From contig NZ_NHSN01000002.1 in assembly GCF_016653405.1 (NCBI RefSeq), positions 44,696 to 108,695 of the forward strand: 64,000 bases of DNA. The letters run 5' to 3'. Origin of the DNA: Halorhodospira halophila. Lineage in GTDB: Bacteria > Pseudomonadota > Gammaproteobacteria > Nitrococcales > Halorhodospiraceae. This document shows positions 36,083 to 44,853 of the stretch, one piece after another. The notes beneath the pieces were generated by a model. The model ran no database searches, was not told where the DNA came from, and was given only the letters and a program-made list of their open reading frames with translations. The position numbers and the translations under genes are program-made. Each line of letters begins with the position of its first letter. Positions within the stretch are counted from its first letter, which is position 1.

Positions 36083-36114
36083 CCGCCCCGGGGGACCCCC
36101 CGGCGGAGGCGGTC
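36081..36114. terminator. Nested GC-rich hairpin between convergent ispG and Rrf2 genes
   Basis: Outer arms GACCGCC (36081-36087) and GGCGGTC (36108-36114) enclose a second inverted repeat CCGGGGG/CCCCCGG. It fills the gap between the two stop codons. No T run. Confidence 0.5.
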
Positions 36115-36645
36115 CTACCGCGCCCGTCGGGAACGTCCCGCCCGATGACCGGCATGCTTCGGGCCCCGCTCGGTGAGCACGCCGCACACCTCGCACCGCC
36201 ACGGACCGGTTCGATACTGCCGCGCAAGCCACTCCCGCGCCGCCGGACGCTCCACCAGATCGGCCACGGTGAGCCGCTCCATGAAGTGGGCAATATCCGC
36301 CATCAGCCGGCTCCAGACCGCACCCTCAAGCGCGCTGCGGTAGTGGGTTCCGGCCTCGCGCCGCTCCACCGCCGCGATGATCTCCGCCACCGTCACCTCA
36401 GTCGCCGGACGGGCCAGCCGGTACCCGCCCCCCGGCCCGGGGATGCCCTCGATGATCCCGTGTGGCCGCAGATCGGCGAAGATCTGATCCACGTAGGAGG
36501 TGGAGATATTCTGACAGACCGAGATCTCGGCCAGCGGGACCGGGCCGATCTCGTCGTGGAGCGCGATGTGCAGCACTGCGCCAACGGCGTAGCGACCACG
36601 GGCGGTAACCTGCACCAGGGTGTTCGGATCGGCGTTCGCGTACAT
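36115..36645 (-). CDS. Rrf2-family transcriptional regulator without the usual cluster cysteines
   Basis: A 176-residue regulator. The winged-helix DNA-binding part is typical (VTARGRYAVGAVLHIALH, ISVCQNISTSYVDQIFADLR, GPGGGYRLARP). In IscR and many relatives three Cys after the wing hold a [2Fe-2S] cluster; here that segment (ERREAGTHYRSALEG) has none. Instead the C-terminus carries a CEVC pair followed by a very basic His/Arg tail. The ATG at 36645 gives MYANADPNTLVQVTARGR; an open extension of 23 codons covers the promoter. A promoter with an overlapping palindrome lies upstream, suggesting autoregulation. The ligand is unknown. Confidence 0.85.
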   Translation of the reverse strand: MYANADPNTLVQVTARGRYAVGAVLHIALHDEIGPVPLAEISVCQNISTSYVDQIFADLRPHGIIEGIPGPGGGYRLARPATEVTVAEIIAAVERREAGTHYRSALEGAVWSRLMADIAHFMERLTVADLVERPAAREWLARQYRTGPWRCEVCGVLTERGPKHAGHRAGRSRRAR

Positions 36646-36679
36646 GGCACAGCCCTCACGGTTTTGAGCGATTCTATTG

Positions 36680-36714
36680 TGGACCAGTCTAGTCCATTTT
36701 TCGTTCTGTGCCAA
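36680..36714 (-). promoter_or_regulatory. Promoter of the Rrf2 gene with palindrome over the -10
   Basis: Minus strand: TTGGCA (36709-36714), 17-base spacer, TAGACT (36686-36691). The palindrome TGGAC-TAGACTG-GTCCA (36680-36696) covers the -10. This is the expected geometry for a repressor acting on its own promoter. Confidence 0.6.
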
Positions 36715-36740
36715 TTTGCCGCATCACGCCACCCCCTCAA

Positions 36741-37556
36741 TCAATAAGGGGGCACATTGAAGGCGTGGTTCACCGGCCCCGCCCCGGATCCAAGGCCGCG
36801 GGCCGTGCGCAGGGCTTCCTGGAGGTAGTCCCGGGCGCGGGCGACGGCATCGGCCATAGGCAGCTCCCGGGCGACCCCGGCAGCGATGGCGCTCGCCAGG
36901 GTGCACCCGGTGCCATGGTTGGAGGTCGTGTCGATCCGTCGGCTACGAAAGCACATCTCGCCGTCCGGCGTAGCCAGGCAATCGATAACCTCTTCACCGG
37001 CCGCATGCCCGCCCTTGACCAGGACCGCTCCGGGGCCGAAACCGCGCAGGGCTCGGGCCGCCTCCCGCAGGCCGGCCTCGGTGCCCGGCACGGATCGGCC
37101 GAGTAGTACCTCCGCCTCGGGCAGATTGGGGGTGAGGAGGGTTGCCCGTGGCAGCAGCACATCGCCGAGCCGCTCGGCGGCCGCTTCGGCCAGGAGTCGA
37201 TCGCCACTCTGGGCGACCATCACCGGGTCCACCACCAGCGGCACGCCGGGCGCCAGGGCGTCGAGTTCGGCGGCCACCGCATCGATGACCGCAGTGTCGT
37301 GGAGCATGCCCGTTTTCACGCAGTCGGCACCGATGTCGGCGAGGACCGAGCGCATCTGAGCGGCCACAAAACCGGGCGGGATCGTGTGCACATCCTGGAC
37401 ACCCCGGGTGTTCTGCGCCGTCAGCGCGGTAATCGCCGTGCTGCAGTAGCCGCCGAGCGCCATCACCGCCTTCAGGTCCGCCTGAATGCCGGCCCCGCCC
37501 CCGGAGTCGGAACCCGCCACCACCAGCACCCGCGCGTTACCGAATCGATCCGTCAT
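36741..37556 (-). CDS. thiD: Hydroxymethylpyrimidine (phosphate) kinase
   Basis: Phosphorylates HMP and HMP-P in thiamine synthesis. A 271-residue ribokinase-fold protein with VVAGSDSGGGAGIQADLKAV, KTGML, VVDPVMVAQSG, TPNLPEAEVLLG, VKGGH and the anion-hole motif NHGTGCTLASA with the catalytic region. The start codon is 2 bases after the stop of the upstream acyl-CoA ligase gene, so the two are coupled. No other thiamine gene is in the window and no TPP riboswitch precedes it. Confidence 0.95.
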   Translation of the reverse strand: MTDRFGNARVLVVAGSDSGGGAGIQADLKAVMALGGYCSTAITALTAQNTRGVQDVHTIPPGFVAAQMRSVLADIGADCVKTGMLHDTAVIDAVAAELDALAPGVPLVVDPVMVAQSGDRLLAEAAAERLGDVLLPRATLLTPNLPEAEVLLGRSVPGTEAGLREAARALRGFGPGAVLVKGGHAAGEEVIDCLATPDGEMCFRSRRIDTTSNHGTGCTLASAIAAGVARELPMADAVARARDYLQEALRTARGLGSGAGPVNHAFNVPPY

Positions 37557-37558
37557 GC

Positions 37559-39154
37559 CTACTCCTCTCCCGATGACGCCCCTGCCTCCCCGGCAAGCTG
37601 CTCGCGGACGCGGTTGCGGTCCACCTTGCCGGCGCCGGTCAGCGGCAGATCCTCGTAAAAGCGAATCAACCGCGGCACCTTGTACCGTGCCAGCTCCCGC
37701 TCGGCAAACTGTAGGATCTGCGCCGCATCGACATCGGCACCCTCGCGTGCGACCACCGCAACCGCCGGCACCGCACCCCAGCGCGGGTCGGGCACGCCCA
37801 CCACCGCCGCCTTGCGAACACCGGCGTGGCGCAGCAGGACCTGCTCCACCTCCTCCGGGGCGATGTTCTCGCCGCCGCTGATAAACATGTTGTCCGCGCG
37901 GCCGACCAGGCGCACATAGCCCTCAGCATCCTCGTGAGCCAGGTCACCGCTGTAGACCCAGCCGTCCGCGAGCAGCGCCCCGGCACTGCGCTCGGGCTCG
38001 TCGAGGTAGCCGTCAAAGTTGTGGGGGCTGCGCATCAGCAGCACGCCGACCTCACCCCGGCGCACCGGCTCTAGCCGTTCGGGATCGACGATGCGGTAGT
38101 CCGTGTGAAACATCGAGGTGCCCACCGAGTCGTGGTGCTCGCGCAGTTCATCGATGCCCTGATCATCACCGACATAGAGGAAGTTCGACGGACCCGCCTC
38201 GGTCATCCCGTAGGACTGACTGACACGGATCCCCCGCTGCCAGAACGGCTGCATGGTCCAGGAGGAACAGGGCGCACCGGCAGTCGTGATCTGCTCCAGC
38301 GTGCTCATATCCACCCCGGCGAAGCGCGGATGCTCGGCCATTAACTGCAGCATGGCCTCAACTGCACCGAAATGGGTGATCCCCTCCACCTCGATCAGCT
38401 CCAGGGCCTGCCCGGCGTCGAAGCTGCGCGGCATGACGGTGTAGCCGCCGGCGTAGAACACCGGAGTTAGGGTGTTCCAGCCACCGATATGGAACAACGG
38501 AAAGGTCAGCAGCTCCTGCTGAGGCCCGAGCGATCCGCCACTGCTGACCAGAATGTCCACGGCGTTCCAGACCATCTGCCGATGGGAAACCACGCAGATC
38601 TTGGGCGTGGCCGTGGTTCCACCGGTGTGCACGTAGAGACACGGGTCCGAGAGGGCCAGCGGACGGTTCTGACCGGTGCGCGGATCCTCGCCCGCATCCA
38701 CGGCCTCGAACCACCGGCCGCGCCCATCGGCCAGCTCGACACGCTGGGCGCCGGCGGGCAAATCCAGGTCCGCGGCCAGCTCGGCGAAGGCCTCATCGTA
38801 GAACAGGGCGCGCGGCGCAACCCGCCGGACCAGGTCGTTGAGCTCAGGTTGCGCCAGGCGGTAAGACAGCGGCGCCAGGATCACACCGGTCTTGCCACAG
38901 GCAAGATAGAGATCGACCGCCTCGAGCCGATTGCGCGACAGAAGGCAGACCGGTTCGCGGGGGCCGATCCCCAGGGTCTCGGTCAACAGGGCCGCAGCAC
39001 GCTCGGCCCGCTGATCGGCCTGGCGATAGGTGATGCAACGCTCGCTGTCCGGCTCGTAGAGCGCCATCCGCTCCGGGGTCAGCGCAGCGCGCCGCCCGGC
39101 CCAATTGCCCACCCACTCCATGGGCAGATCATCGTAGCTAGACCCCGCTGCCAT
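37559..39154 (-). CDS. AMP-forming acyl-CoA synthetase/ligase
   Basis: A 531-residue member of the ANL superfamily. The ATG at 39154 follows GAGGAGG; the frame upstream overlaps the next gene out of phase. The adenylation P-loop is YVHTGGTTATPKICVVSH, a variant of the common SGTTGxPKG. Also present are QSYGMTEAGP, YSGDLAHEDAEGYVRLVGR, MFISGGENIAPEEVE and the C-terminal catalytic Lys in GAGKVDRNR. The substrate is probably a carboxylic or fatty acid. It lies 32 bases downstream of a metallo-beta-lactamase-fold gene on the same strand. Confidence 0.9.
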   Translation of the reverse strand: MAAGSSYDDLPMEWVGNWAGRRAALTPERMALYEPDSERCITYRQADQRAERAAALLTETLGIGPREPVCLLSRNRLEAVDLYLACGKTGVILAPLSYRLAQPELNDLVRRVAPRALFYDEAFAELAADLDLPAGAQRVELADGRGRWFEAVDAGEDPRTGQNRPLALSDPCLYVHTGGTTATPKICVVSHRQMVWNAVDILVSSGGSLGPQQELLTFPLFHIGGWNTLTPVFYAGGYTVMPRSFDAGQALELIEVEGITHFGAVEAMLQLMAEHPRFAGVDMSTLEQITTAGAPCSSWTMQPFWQRGIRVSQSYGMTEAGPSNFLYVGDDQGIDELREHHDSVGTSMFHTDYRIVDPERLEPVRRGEVGVLLMRSPHNFDGYLDEPERSAGALLADGWVYSGDLAHEDAEGYVRLVGRADNMFISGGENIAPEEVEQVLLRHAGVRKAAVVGVPDPRWGAVPAVAVVAREGADVDAAQILQFAERELARYKVPRLIRFYEDLPLTGAGKVDRNRVREQLAGEAGASSGEE

Positions 39155-39186
39155 GCAGCCTCCTCGTCGTATCGGGATGCAGGACG

Positions 39187-40104
39187 TCAGCCCTGCTTCT
39201 GCTTCCAGTAGCGCCGCAGCCCCAGTGCGGACATCCAGGCCGGATTGATCGCCTGATGCCCGGCCCAGTCCGCCGGATCCAGCCCCTGCTCCAGCGCCCA
39301 CGCCTCTAGCCAGGCGGTGTAACGGGCCTGCAGATCGGCGACATCGTTCGCCTCGGCCACCGTTTCGTCCGCCCAGCGCGTCAGGTCGCGCAGGCCACGG
39401 CGCAGGGCCGCCAGATGCTCCGGCGGATCCAGGAACAGGCCAAAATGGGTCAGCGCCAGGTACTCCGGTTGTTGCGCAGCGATGTGCGCCAAGCTCTGCC
39501 GCCACCGCTGCGGGTCGAACTCCGGTGGCGGCGCGGGCGGGATGACCACCCCTGAGTGGGGCATGCGCACGCCGCCCACGTCACCGGTGAAGCAGACATC
39601 GTCGAGCTGGAAGGCCAGGTGGTGCTCGGCATGCCCCGGCGTGTCCAGGGCGACCACGCCGACTCCGCCCACGGCGACCTCGTCACCGTCATCGAGTGTG
39701 GTGATCTGCTCCTCGGGCACCGGCAGGCACTCCCCCCAGAGCCGATCCATGTCGTCTCCATAGATCCGCGAGGCGCTATCGAGCAGACGGCCGGGGTCGA
39801 TCAGATGGGGGGCACCCCGCGGGTGCACGTACACATGGGCGCCCTGACGGGCCAGCCAACCGGCGGCACCGGCGTGGTCGAGGTGAATATGGGTGAGCAG
39901 CAGGTGGGTGATATCCGTCGGCGCCAGGCCCCGCCGCCGAAGCTCGAACTCCAAGCCGCCGATCGTGCTGCCGGGGCCGCTCTCGATCAGCATCGCCCCG
40001 CCTTGATGACGGATCAGGAAACTGGCAATGCGCCCGGCCTTGCCCTGGAAGTGGAGATCGATCACCTCCACCGGAACGCCGGTTCGCGAGCGTATGCTGT
40101 CCAC
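39187..40104 (-). CDS. Metallo-beta-lactamase-fold hydrolase
   Basis: A 305-residue protein with the binuclear metal motif LLTHIHLDHAGAAGW, the downstream His ligand in DTPGHAEHHLAF, Asp in CFTGDVGG and a later His in LALTHFGLF. No signal peptide. The GTG start has GGAGG six bases upstream. The family includes thioesterases, lactonases and glyoxalase II. Its position directly before an acyl-CoA ligase makes a thioester or ester substrate plausible, but this is inference. Confidence 0.88.
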   Translation of the reverse strand: MDSIRSRTGVPVEVIDLHFQGKAGRIASFLIRHQGGAMLIESGPGSTIGGLEFELRRRGLAPTDITHLLLTHIHLDHAGAAGWLARQGAHVYVHPRGAPHLIDPGRLLDSASRIYGDDMDRLWGECLPVPEEQITTLDDGDEVAVGGVGVVALDTPGHAEHHLAFQLDDVCFTGDVGGVRMPHSGVVIPPAPPPEFDPQRWRQSLAHIAAQQPEYLALTHFGLFLDPPEHLAALRRGLRDLTRWADETVAEANDVADLQARYTAWLEAWALEQGLDPADWAGHQAINPAWMSALGLRRYWKQKQG

Positions 40105-40169
40105 GACGGACCTCCTCTGCTTGAATGGTAAGGGCCGTATAAGGTCTACGCTAGCATGGAGCAGGCGCC

Positions 40170-41330
40170 ATGGTCCGAGTCACGCCGCGTATCGCCACCC
40201 TGACCGGGTTCTCGCTGATCGGCGGGGCCGCCCTGGCCGAAGAGGTCATCGAGGCTCATCACGATACGGAGTATCACGGTGTGCGCATCGTGCAAGTCGC
40301 CACCGATTTGGAACACCCCTGGGGACTGGCTTTCCTGCCCGAAGGTGGCATGCTGGTCACCGAACGGCCGGGTCGCATCAATCGGGTCGAAGACGGCCGG
40401 GTGGAGCGCTTGTCCGGCGGGCCCGACCGCATCCACGCGCGCAACCAGGGCGGGATGCTGGATATCACCCTGCATCCGGACTTCACCGACAACCGCTGGG
40501 TGTACTTCACGTACGCGCGGGGGGATGCCAACGAAACCACCGTGGCCCTGGCCAGGGCGCGCCTCGATGACGGCGCGCCGCGGCTGACCGACCTCGAGGA
40601 GATCTTCGTGGCCGATGCCGCCGCCACCCCGGGCCGCCACTACGGGTCGCGGATCGACTTCAAGCCGGACGGCACCCTGCTGATGACCGTCGGCGATCGC
40701 GGCGACGACGAGCACGACCCGGATACCCACCGGGCGCAGGACACCGGCGACCACGTTGGTACCACCCTGCGCCTCAACGACGACGGCTCGGTCCCCGGGG
40801 ACAATCCGTTCGTGGCCGACGACCAGGTGCGCGACGAAATCTACTCCTACGGCCATCGCAACGCCCAGGGCCAGTTCATCCACCCCGAGACCGGCGCGAT
40901 CTGGCAGACTGAGCACGGCCCGCGAGGCGGCGACGAACTCAACCGGGTCCAGGCGGGGTACAACTACGGCTGGCCGATCATCTCCCACGGCCGCGACTAC
41001 GCCACCCAGGAGCAGATCGGCATCGGGCGCCACGCCGAGGGCATGGAATCCCCCATCCGTGACTGGACACCGGCGATCGCCCCTTCAGGGCTGGATCACT
41101 ACAGCGGCCAGGCGTTCCCGCGCTGGGAGGGAGATTTCCTGGCCGGCGCCTTGGTGCGTCCGGCGATACGCCGCGTGGTCATCGAGGACGAAACGGTCGT
41201 CCACGAGGAAGAGATCCTGCGCGATACCGTGGGCCGGGTTCGCGCTGTTGAGGAAGGGCCCGGGGGCCATATCTACCTGCTGACCGACGAATCCGATGGC
41301 GGGATTTACCGCCTGGAGCCTGCCGACTGA
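40170..41330 (+). CDS. Exported PQQ-dependent aldose sugar dehydrogenase family (YliI/Asd-like)
   Basis: A 386-residue periplasmic six-bladed propeller. Signal peptide ends near GGAALAEE. Family blocks: EHPWGLAFLPEGGMLVTERPGR, GGMLDITLHPDF, GRHYGSRIDFKPDGTLLMTV GD, YGHRNAQG, EHGPRGGDELN and GYNYGWPIISHG. These match the soluble aldose sugar dehydrogenases that oxidise sugars with PQQ and pass electrons to the respiratory chain. No PQQ-synthesis genes are in the window. Nine bases separate it from uup. Confidence 0.92.
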   Translation: MVRVTPRIATLTGFSLIGGAALAEEVIEAHHDTEYHGVRIVQVATDLEHPWGLAFLPEGGMLVTERPGRINRVEDGRVERLSGGPDRIHARNQGGMLDITLHPDFTDNRWVYFTYARGDANETTVALARARLDDGAPRLTDLEEIFVADAAATPGRHYGSRIDFKPDGTLLMTVGDRGDDEHDPDTHRAQDTGDHVGTTLRLNDDGSVPGDNPFVADDQVRDEIYSYGHRNAQGQFIHPETGAIWQTEHGPRGGDELNRVQAGYNYGWPIISHGRDYATQEQIGIGRHAEGMESPIRDWTPAIAPSGLDHYSGQAFPRWEGDFLAGALVRPAIRRVVIEDETVVHEEEILRDTVGRVRAVEEGPGGHIYLLTDESDGGIYRLEPAD

Positions 41331-41338
41331 GGGAGCCT

Positions 41339-43270
41339 GTGCCGCTACTCGAGCTACGCAACGTCCAACTCGCCCTGGGGCACCACCCCCCCTTGCTGGA
41401 AGACATCAACCTGACCGTCGAATCAGGCGAACGCGTCTGCCTGGTCGGACGCAACGGCGCCGGGAAATCTACCCTAATGCGCATTCTCACCGGCGCCGTC
41501 GAACCCGATGACGGCCAGGTCCTCTGCGACCCGGGCGTCCGGGTCGCGCAACTGGCCCAAGAGTTGCCCGAGGACACCAGCGGCACCGTCTATCAACACG
41601 TGGCCGCAGGCCTCGGCAAGCTGGGAGAGACCGTCGAGCGTTACCACCGGGTCGCCGAGGCCGTTGCCGCCGGCGACACTGATCGCCTCGACGAGATGCA
41701 GGCCTGCCAGGACGCGCTGGACGCCCAGGGCGGATGGGACCTGAAGCAGCGAGTCGAGGCCGTGATCTCCCGCCTGGACCTCGACCCCGAGGCAGCCATG
41801 GCGAACCTCTCCGGCGGCGTGCAGCGTCGCGTGCTGCTCGGCCGCGCACTGGTCACGGCCCCGGACCTGCTCCTGCTCGACGAGCCGACCAACCACCTGG
41901 ACATCGAGGCCATCACCTGGCTTGAGGGGTTCCTCCGCGACTGGCCAGGGGCGCTGCTGTTCATCACCCACGACCGTGCCTTCCTGCAGAGCCTGGCCAC
42001 GCGCATCGTGGAGATCGACCGCGGAGCACTGATCAGCTACCCGGGCGACTACCAGAACTACCTGCGCCGCCGCGAAGAGCGCCTCCACGCCGAGGAGCAG
42101 CAGCGCGCCGAATTCGACAAGCGCCTGGCCCAGGAGGAAGCCTGGATCCGACAGGGCATCAAGGCCCGGCGCACCCGCAACCAGGGACGAGTCCGGGAAC
42201 TCCAGCGCATGCGCGCCGAACGGGCCGAGCGCCGTGAGCATCAGGGCAAGGCGCGCTTCAGCGTTCAAGAAGCGGAGCGCTCGGGCAAGATTGTCGCCGA
42301 CGCCGAAGCAGTAGACTTTGCCTACAACGACGCCACCATCATCCGGGATCTGAACACCACCGTCCTGCGCGGCGACAAGGTGGGCCTCATCGGACCCAAC
42401 GGCTGCGGCAAGACCACCCTCATTCGGCTGCTGCTCGGGGCACTGGAACCAACCCACGGGACCATCCGCCGCGGCACCCGGCTGGAGATCGCCTACTTCG
42501 ACCAACAGCGCGCCGTGCTCGACGAGGACGCCAGTGTTCAGGACAACGTCGGCGGGGGGCGCGAGCACATCGAGATCAACGGCCAGTCCCGCCACGTGCT
42601 CAGCTACCTGCAGGACTTCCTGTTCCCGCCGCAGCGCGCCCGTCAGCCGGTGCGGGCACTCTCAGGCGGGGAGCGCAACCGCCTGTTGCTGGCCCGGCTG
42701 TTCAGCCAACCGGCCAACCTTTTGGTGCTCGACGAGCCAACCAACGATCTCGATGCCGAGACCCTGGAACTGCTCGAGGACCGACTGCTGGATTTCTCCG
42801 GGACGGTGCTGGTGGTCAGCCACGACCGCGCCTTCCTCGACGCGGTGGTCACGCAGAGCCTGGCCTATGAGGGCGATGGCCGCTTCCGCGAATACGCCGG
42901 CGGTTATACCGACTGGCAGCGACAGCGCCCCGGACCGGCCGCGCAACGCCGCTCCGAGCGCGGCGCCAAGGCATCGCCGGACAACGACGCCCCGGACACT
43001 GGCAGGCGAACGTCGGGAGGGCGCAGCTCAGGTGCGCCGAAGCGACTGACCCGGCGCGAGGAGCAGGAGCTGGCCGGCCTGCCGGAGCGTATCGAGGCCC
43101 TTGAACAGGAGCAGGCACAGCTGCACGAGCGGTTGGCCGATCCCGCACTTTACCAGAGCGAAGATGGGCATCTTGCCTCGCTGCAGGAGCAGCTGGGGGA
43201 GCTTGAGTCGCGCCTGGAGGCCACCTACGAGCGCTGGCAGGAACTCGAGGCGCGCAACCAGTCCCAGTAA
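41339..43270 (+). CDS. uup: ABC-F ATPase Uup
   Basis: A ribosome- or DNA-associated ATPase with two ABC cassettes and no membrane domain; Uup mutants show raised transposon excision and branched-DNA phenotypes. First cassette: Walker A GRNGAGKST, signature LSGGVQRR, Walker B LLLLDEPTNHLD. Second: GPNGCGKTT, ALSGGERNRLLLARLF, VLDEPTNDLD. A C-terminal coiled coil (LPERIEALEQEQAQLHERL) is typical of Uup. 643 residues. The GTG start has GGGAG three bases upstream. Confidence 0.95.
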   Translation: MPLLELRNVQLALGHHPPLLEDINLTVESGERVCLVGRNGAGKSTLMRILTGAVEPDDGQVLCDPGVRVAQLAQELPEDTSGTVYQHVAAGLGKLGETVERYHRVAEAVAAGDTDRLDEMQACQDALDAQGGWDLKQRVEAVISRLDLDPEAAMANLSGGVQRRVLLGRALVTAPDLLLLDEPTNHLDIEAITWLEGFLRDWPGALLFITHDRAFLQSLATRIVEIDRGALISYPGDYQNYLRRREERLHAEEQQRAEFDKRLAQEEAWIRQGIKARRTRNQGRVRELQRMRAERAERREHQGKARFSVQEAERSGKIVADAEAVDFAYNDATIIRDLNTTVLRGDKVGLIGPNGCGKTTLIRLLLGALEPTHGTIRRGTRLEIAYFDQQRAVLDEDASVQDNVGGGREHIEINGQSRHVLSYLQDFLFPPQRARQPVRALSGGERNRLLLARLFSQPANLLVLDEPTNDLDAETLELLEDRLLDFSGTVLVVSHDRAFLDAVVTQSLAYEGDGRFREYAGGYTDWQRQRPGPAAQRRSERGAKASPDNDAPDTGRRTSGGRSSGAPKRLTRREEQELAGLPERIEALEQEQAQLHERLADPALYQSEDGHLASLQEQLGELESRLEATYERWQELEARNQSQ

Positions 43271-43301
43271 TCGGCCGACCAGCGACGGACCACCTGGGGC
43301 G

Positions 43302-43628
43302 TCAGTCGGGCCGCTGGTACATCCCGCTGCCCCCCTCGGCTCCGGGGGCGCCACGCGTGTCCCCGGCCGGCGCTGTGATTTCCTCAACCTCCTCCGGCGA
43401 GACCTGCTCCACGTCACCCCAGGGTGGTGGCCCCTGCGGCCGACGCTCCATGACGTGTTCCAGGGCCACGGGCTGCAGCACCGTGCCACCATCGATGCGG
43501 AGCTCGTGGATCTGCGGAGGGTTCAGGGCGGTACCGAGGGCCGCCAAAGCCAGCGCGGCTGGCGCCAGGATCCAATGCGCCGGACAAGCGGGCCGATCTG
43601 CACCATTGAGATCTTCGTAAGCATGCAT
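43302..43628 (-). CDS. Small single-helix membrane protein of unknown function
   Basis: A 108-residue frame beginning MHAYEDLNGADRPACP, 11 bases after the alcohol dehydrogenase stop codon on the same strand. It has one hydrophobic helix (HWILAPAALALAALGTAL, about residues 19-36), then an acidic, Pro-rich tail (PWGDVEQVSPEEVEEI). I do not recognise it. The ribosome-binding site is weak. Operon position and sensible membrane topology are the only support. Confidence 0.45.
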   Translation of the reverse strand: MHAYEDLNGADRPACPAHWILAPAALALAALGTALNPPQIHELRIDGGTVLQPVALEHVMERRPQGPPPWGDVEQVSPEEVEEITAPAGDTRGAPGAEGGSGMYQRPD

Positions 43629-43639
43629 TTCTGAGGTAC

Positions 43640-44842
43640 CTACAGGCTCTCTTCCAGAATGGACCGCCACTGCTCGGGGCTCAACGCAACCGCGTTGCGC
43701 CGGTTCGACCCCTTCTCGACCACGGCGTCCAGGTGGCGATGGTCGATACCGTAGCCGGCCAGCCCGGAAAGGCCGGCGTGCAACCGGGCCTGGTGACGCC
43801 AGTGGTCGAGGGCTTCGATCAGCTCGTCGGCCCGGGAACCGCCGCCAAGCTGGACCGAGACCGCAGCCATCCGCTGCTCCACCCGCTCCTGCGTCGCGCC
43901 ACCTACGGCGCGGGCCTCGGCGAGCGTCTGACGCATCGCCGGCGACAGCACGTTGGCACATGCCACTCCGTGCGGGACCGGCGCCACCGCTCCAAGCGGC
44001 CCGATGAGCCCGTGCACGATGCCCAGGCCCGTATGGGTCAACGCCACACCCGAGACAGTGGCGGCCAGAGCCATGGCGTGGCGCTGAGCCTCCAGATCCG
44101 CGTCCCCATGGCGGCAGATCAGTTCCGGAAGCGCCGCACCTGCCTGCTCAAGCGCATACATCAGCCAACAATCCAGCAACGGCGAGGTCGTGGGCGCCAG
44201 GTAGCTCTCAAGCAACTGCGAGAAGGCGTCCATCCCCGCGCTGGCCACCACCGCCCGGGGCACTGAGGCCGTCAGTCGTGCGTCGAGGAGCACCCGGTCG
44301 GCTACGTACCCGGGGTGGCGCAGCGACTTCTTGGAGCCCCGCTCCAGCCCGGGTTGACCGAGTACGGCGTTGTGGGTCACCTCACTGCCGGTGCCCATGG
44401 TGGTCGGCACGGCGATCCATGGGACGCGGCGCCCGGAAGGTGCGCGATCCCCGACCCCCTCTAGATAGGCCCGCGTCGGGCCCTGCTCGCAGGCCATCGC
44501 CGCCAGGGTTTTGCCGACATCTAGGACACTGCCCCCGCCGAGCGCCACAACCAGGTCGACACCCCCAGCAGGCAGGTGCTGACGCTGCTCATCCACCCAC
44601 TCGGCGCTCGGCTCACCGCTGACGGTCACCGTCGCCAGGCTCCATCCCCGGGCCTCCAGTTCGCCGACCGCCTGCCGGGCCGCCGGCAGATGCGCGAGCG
44701 TAGCCCGCCCGGTGACCAGCACCAGGGTGCCGGGCCCGGGGCAGAGCTCTTCGGCCCAGGGTCGCAGCCACTCCACGGCCCCGGGGCAGTGGGCCATGCG
44801 CGGCAACTGGATCGGCTGGAGGATCGGCGGCGCCTCGCCCAT
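43640..44842 (-). CDS. Iron-type (group III) alcohol dehydrogenase family protein
   Basis: A 400-residue NAD(P)-dependent dehydrogenase fold. Nucleotide-binding motif GGGSVLDVGKTLAA and AVPTTMGTGSEVT. The metal site normally uses Asp and three His. The Asp is in GMDAFSQ and later His are in GIVHGLIG and PVPHGVACA. The second ligand position, His in FucO-type enzymes, is Gln here (DAFSQ). ATG with AGGAAGAGGG upstream. It lies 11 bases after a membrane cytochrome gene, which hints at a respiratory link. Substrate unknown. Confidence 0.9.
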   Translation of the reverse strand: MGEAPPILQPIQLPRMAHCPGAVEWLRPWAEELCPGPGTLVLVTGRATLAHLPAARQAVGELEARGWSLATVTVSGEPSAEWVDEQRQHLPAGGVDLVVALGGGSVLDVGKTLAAMACEQGPTRAYLEGVGDRAPSGRRVPWIAVPTTMGTGSEVTHNAVLGQPGLERGSKKSLRHPGYVADRVLLDARLTASVPRAVVASAGMDAFSQLLESYLAPTTSPLLDCWLMYALEQAGAALPELICRHGDADLEAQRHAMALAATVSGVALTHTGLGIVHGLIGPLGAVAPVPHGVACANVLSPAMRQTLAEARAVGGATQERVEQRMAAVSVQLGGGSRADELIEALDHWRHQARLHAGLSGLAGYGIDHRHLDAVVEKGSNRRNAVALSPEQWRSILEESL

Positions 44843-44853
44843 ACCCTCTTCCT

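Noticed and set aside
36741..37600. TPP riboswitch before thiD
   Set aside because: The gene starts two bases after the upstream stop codon, leaving no leader to hold one.
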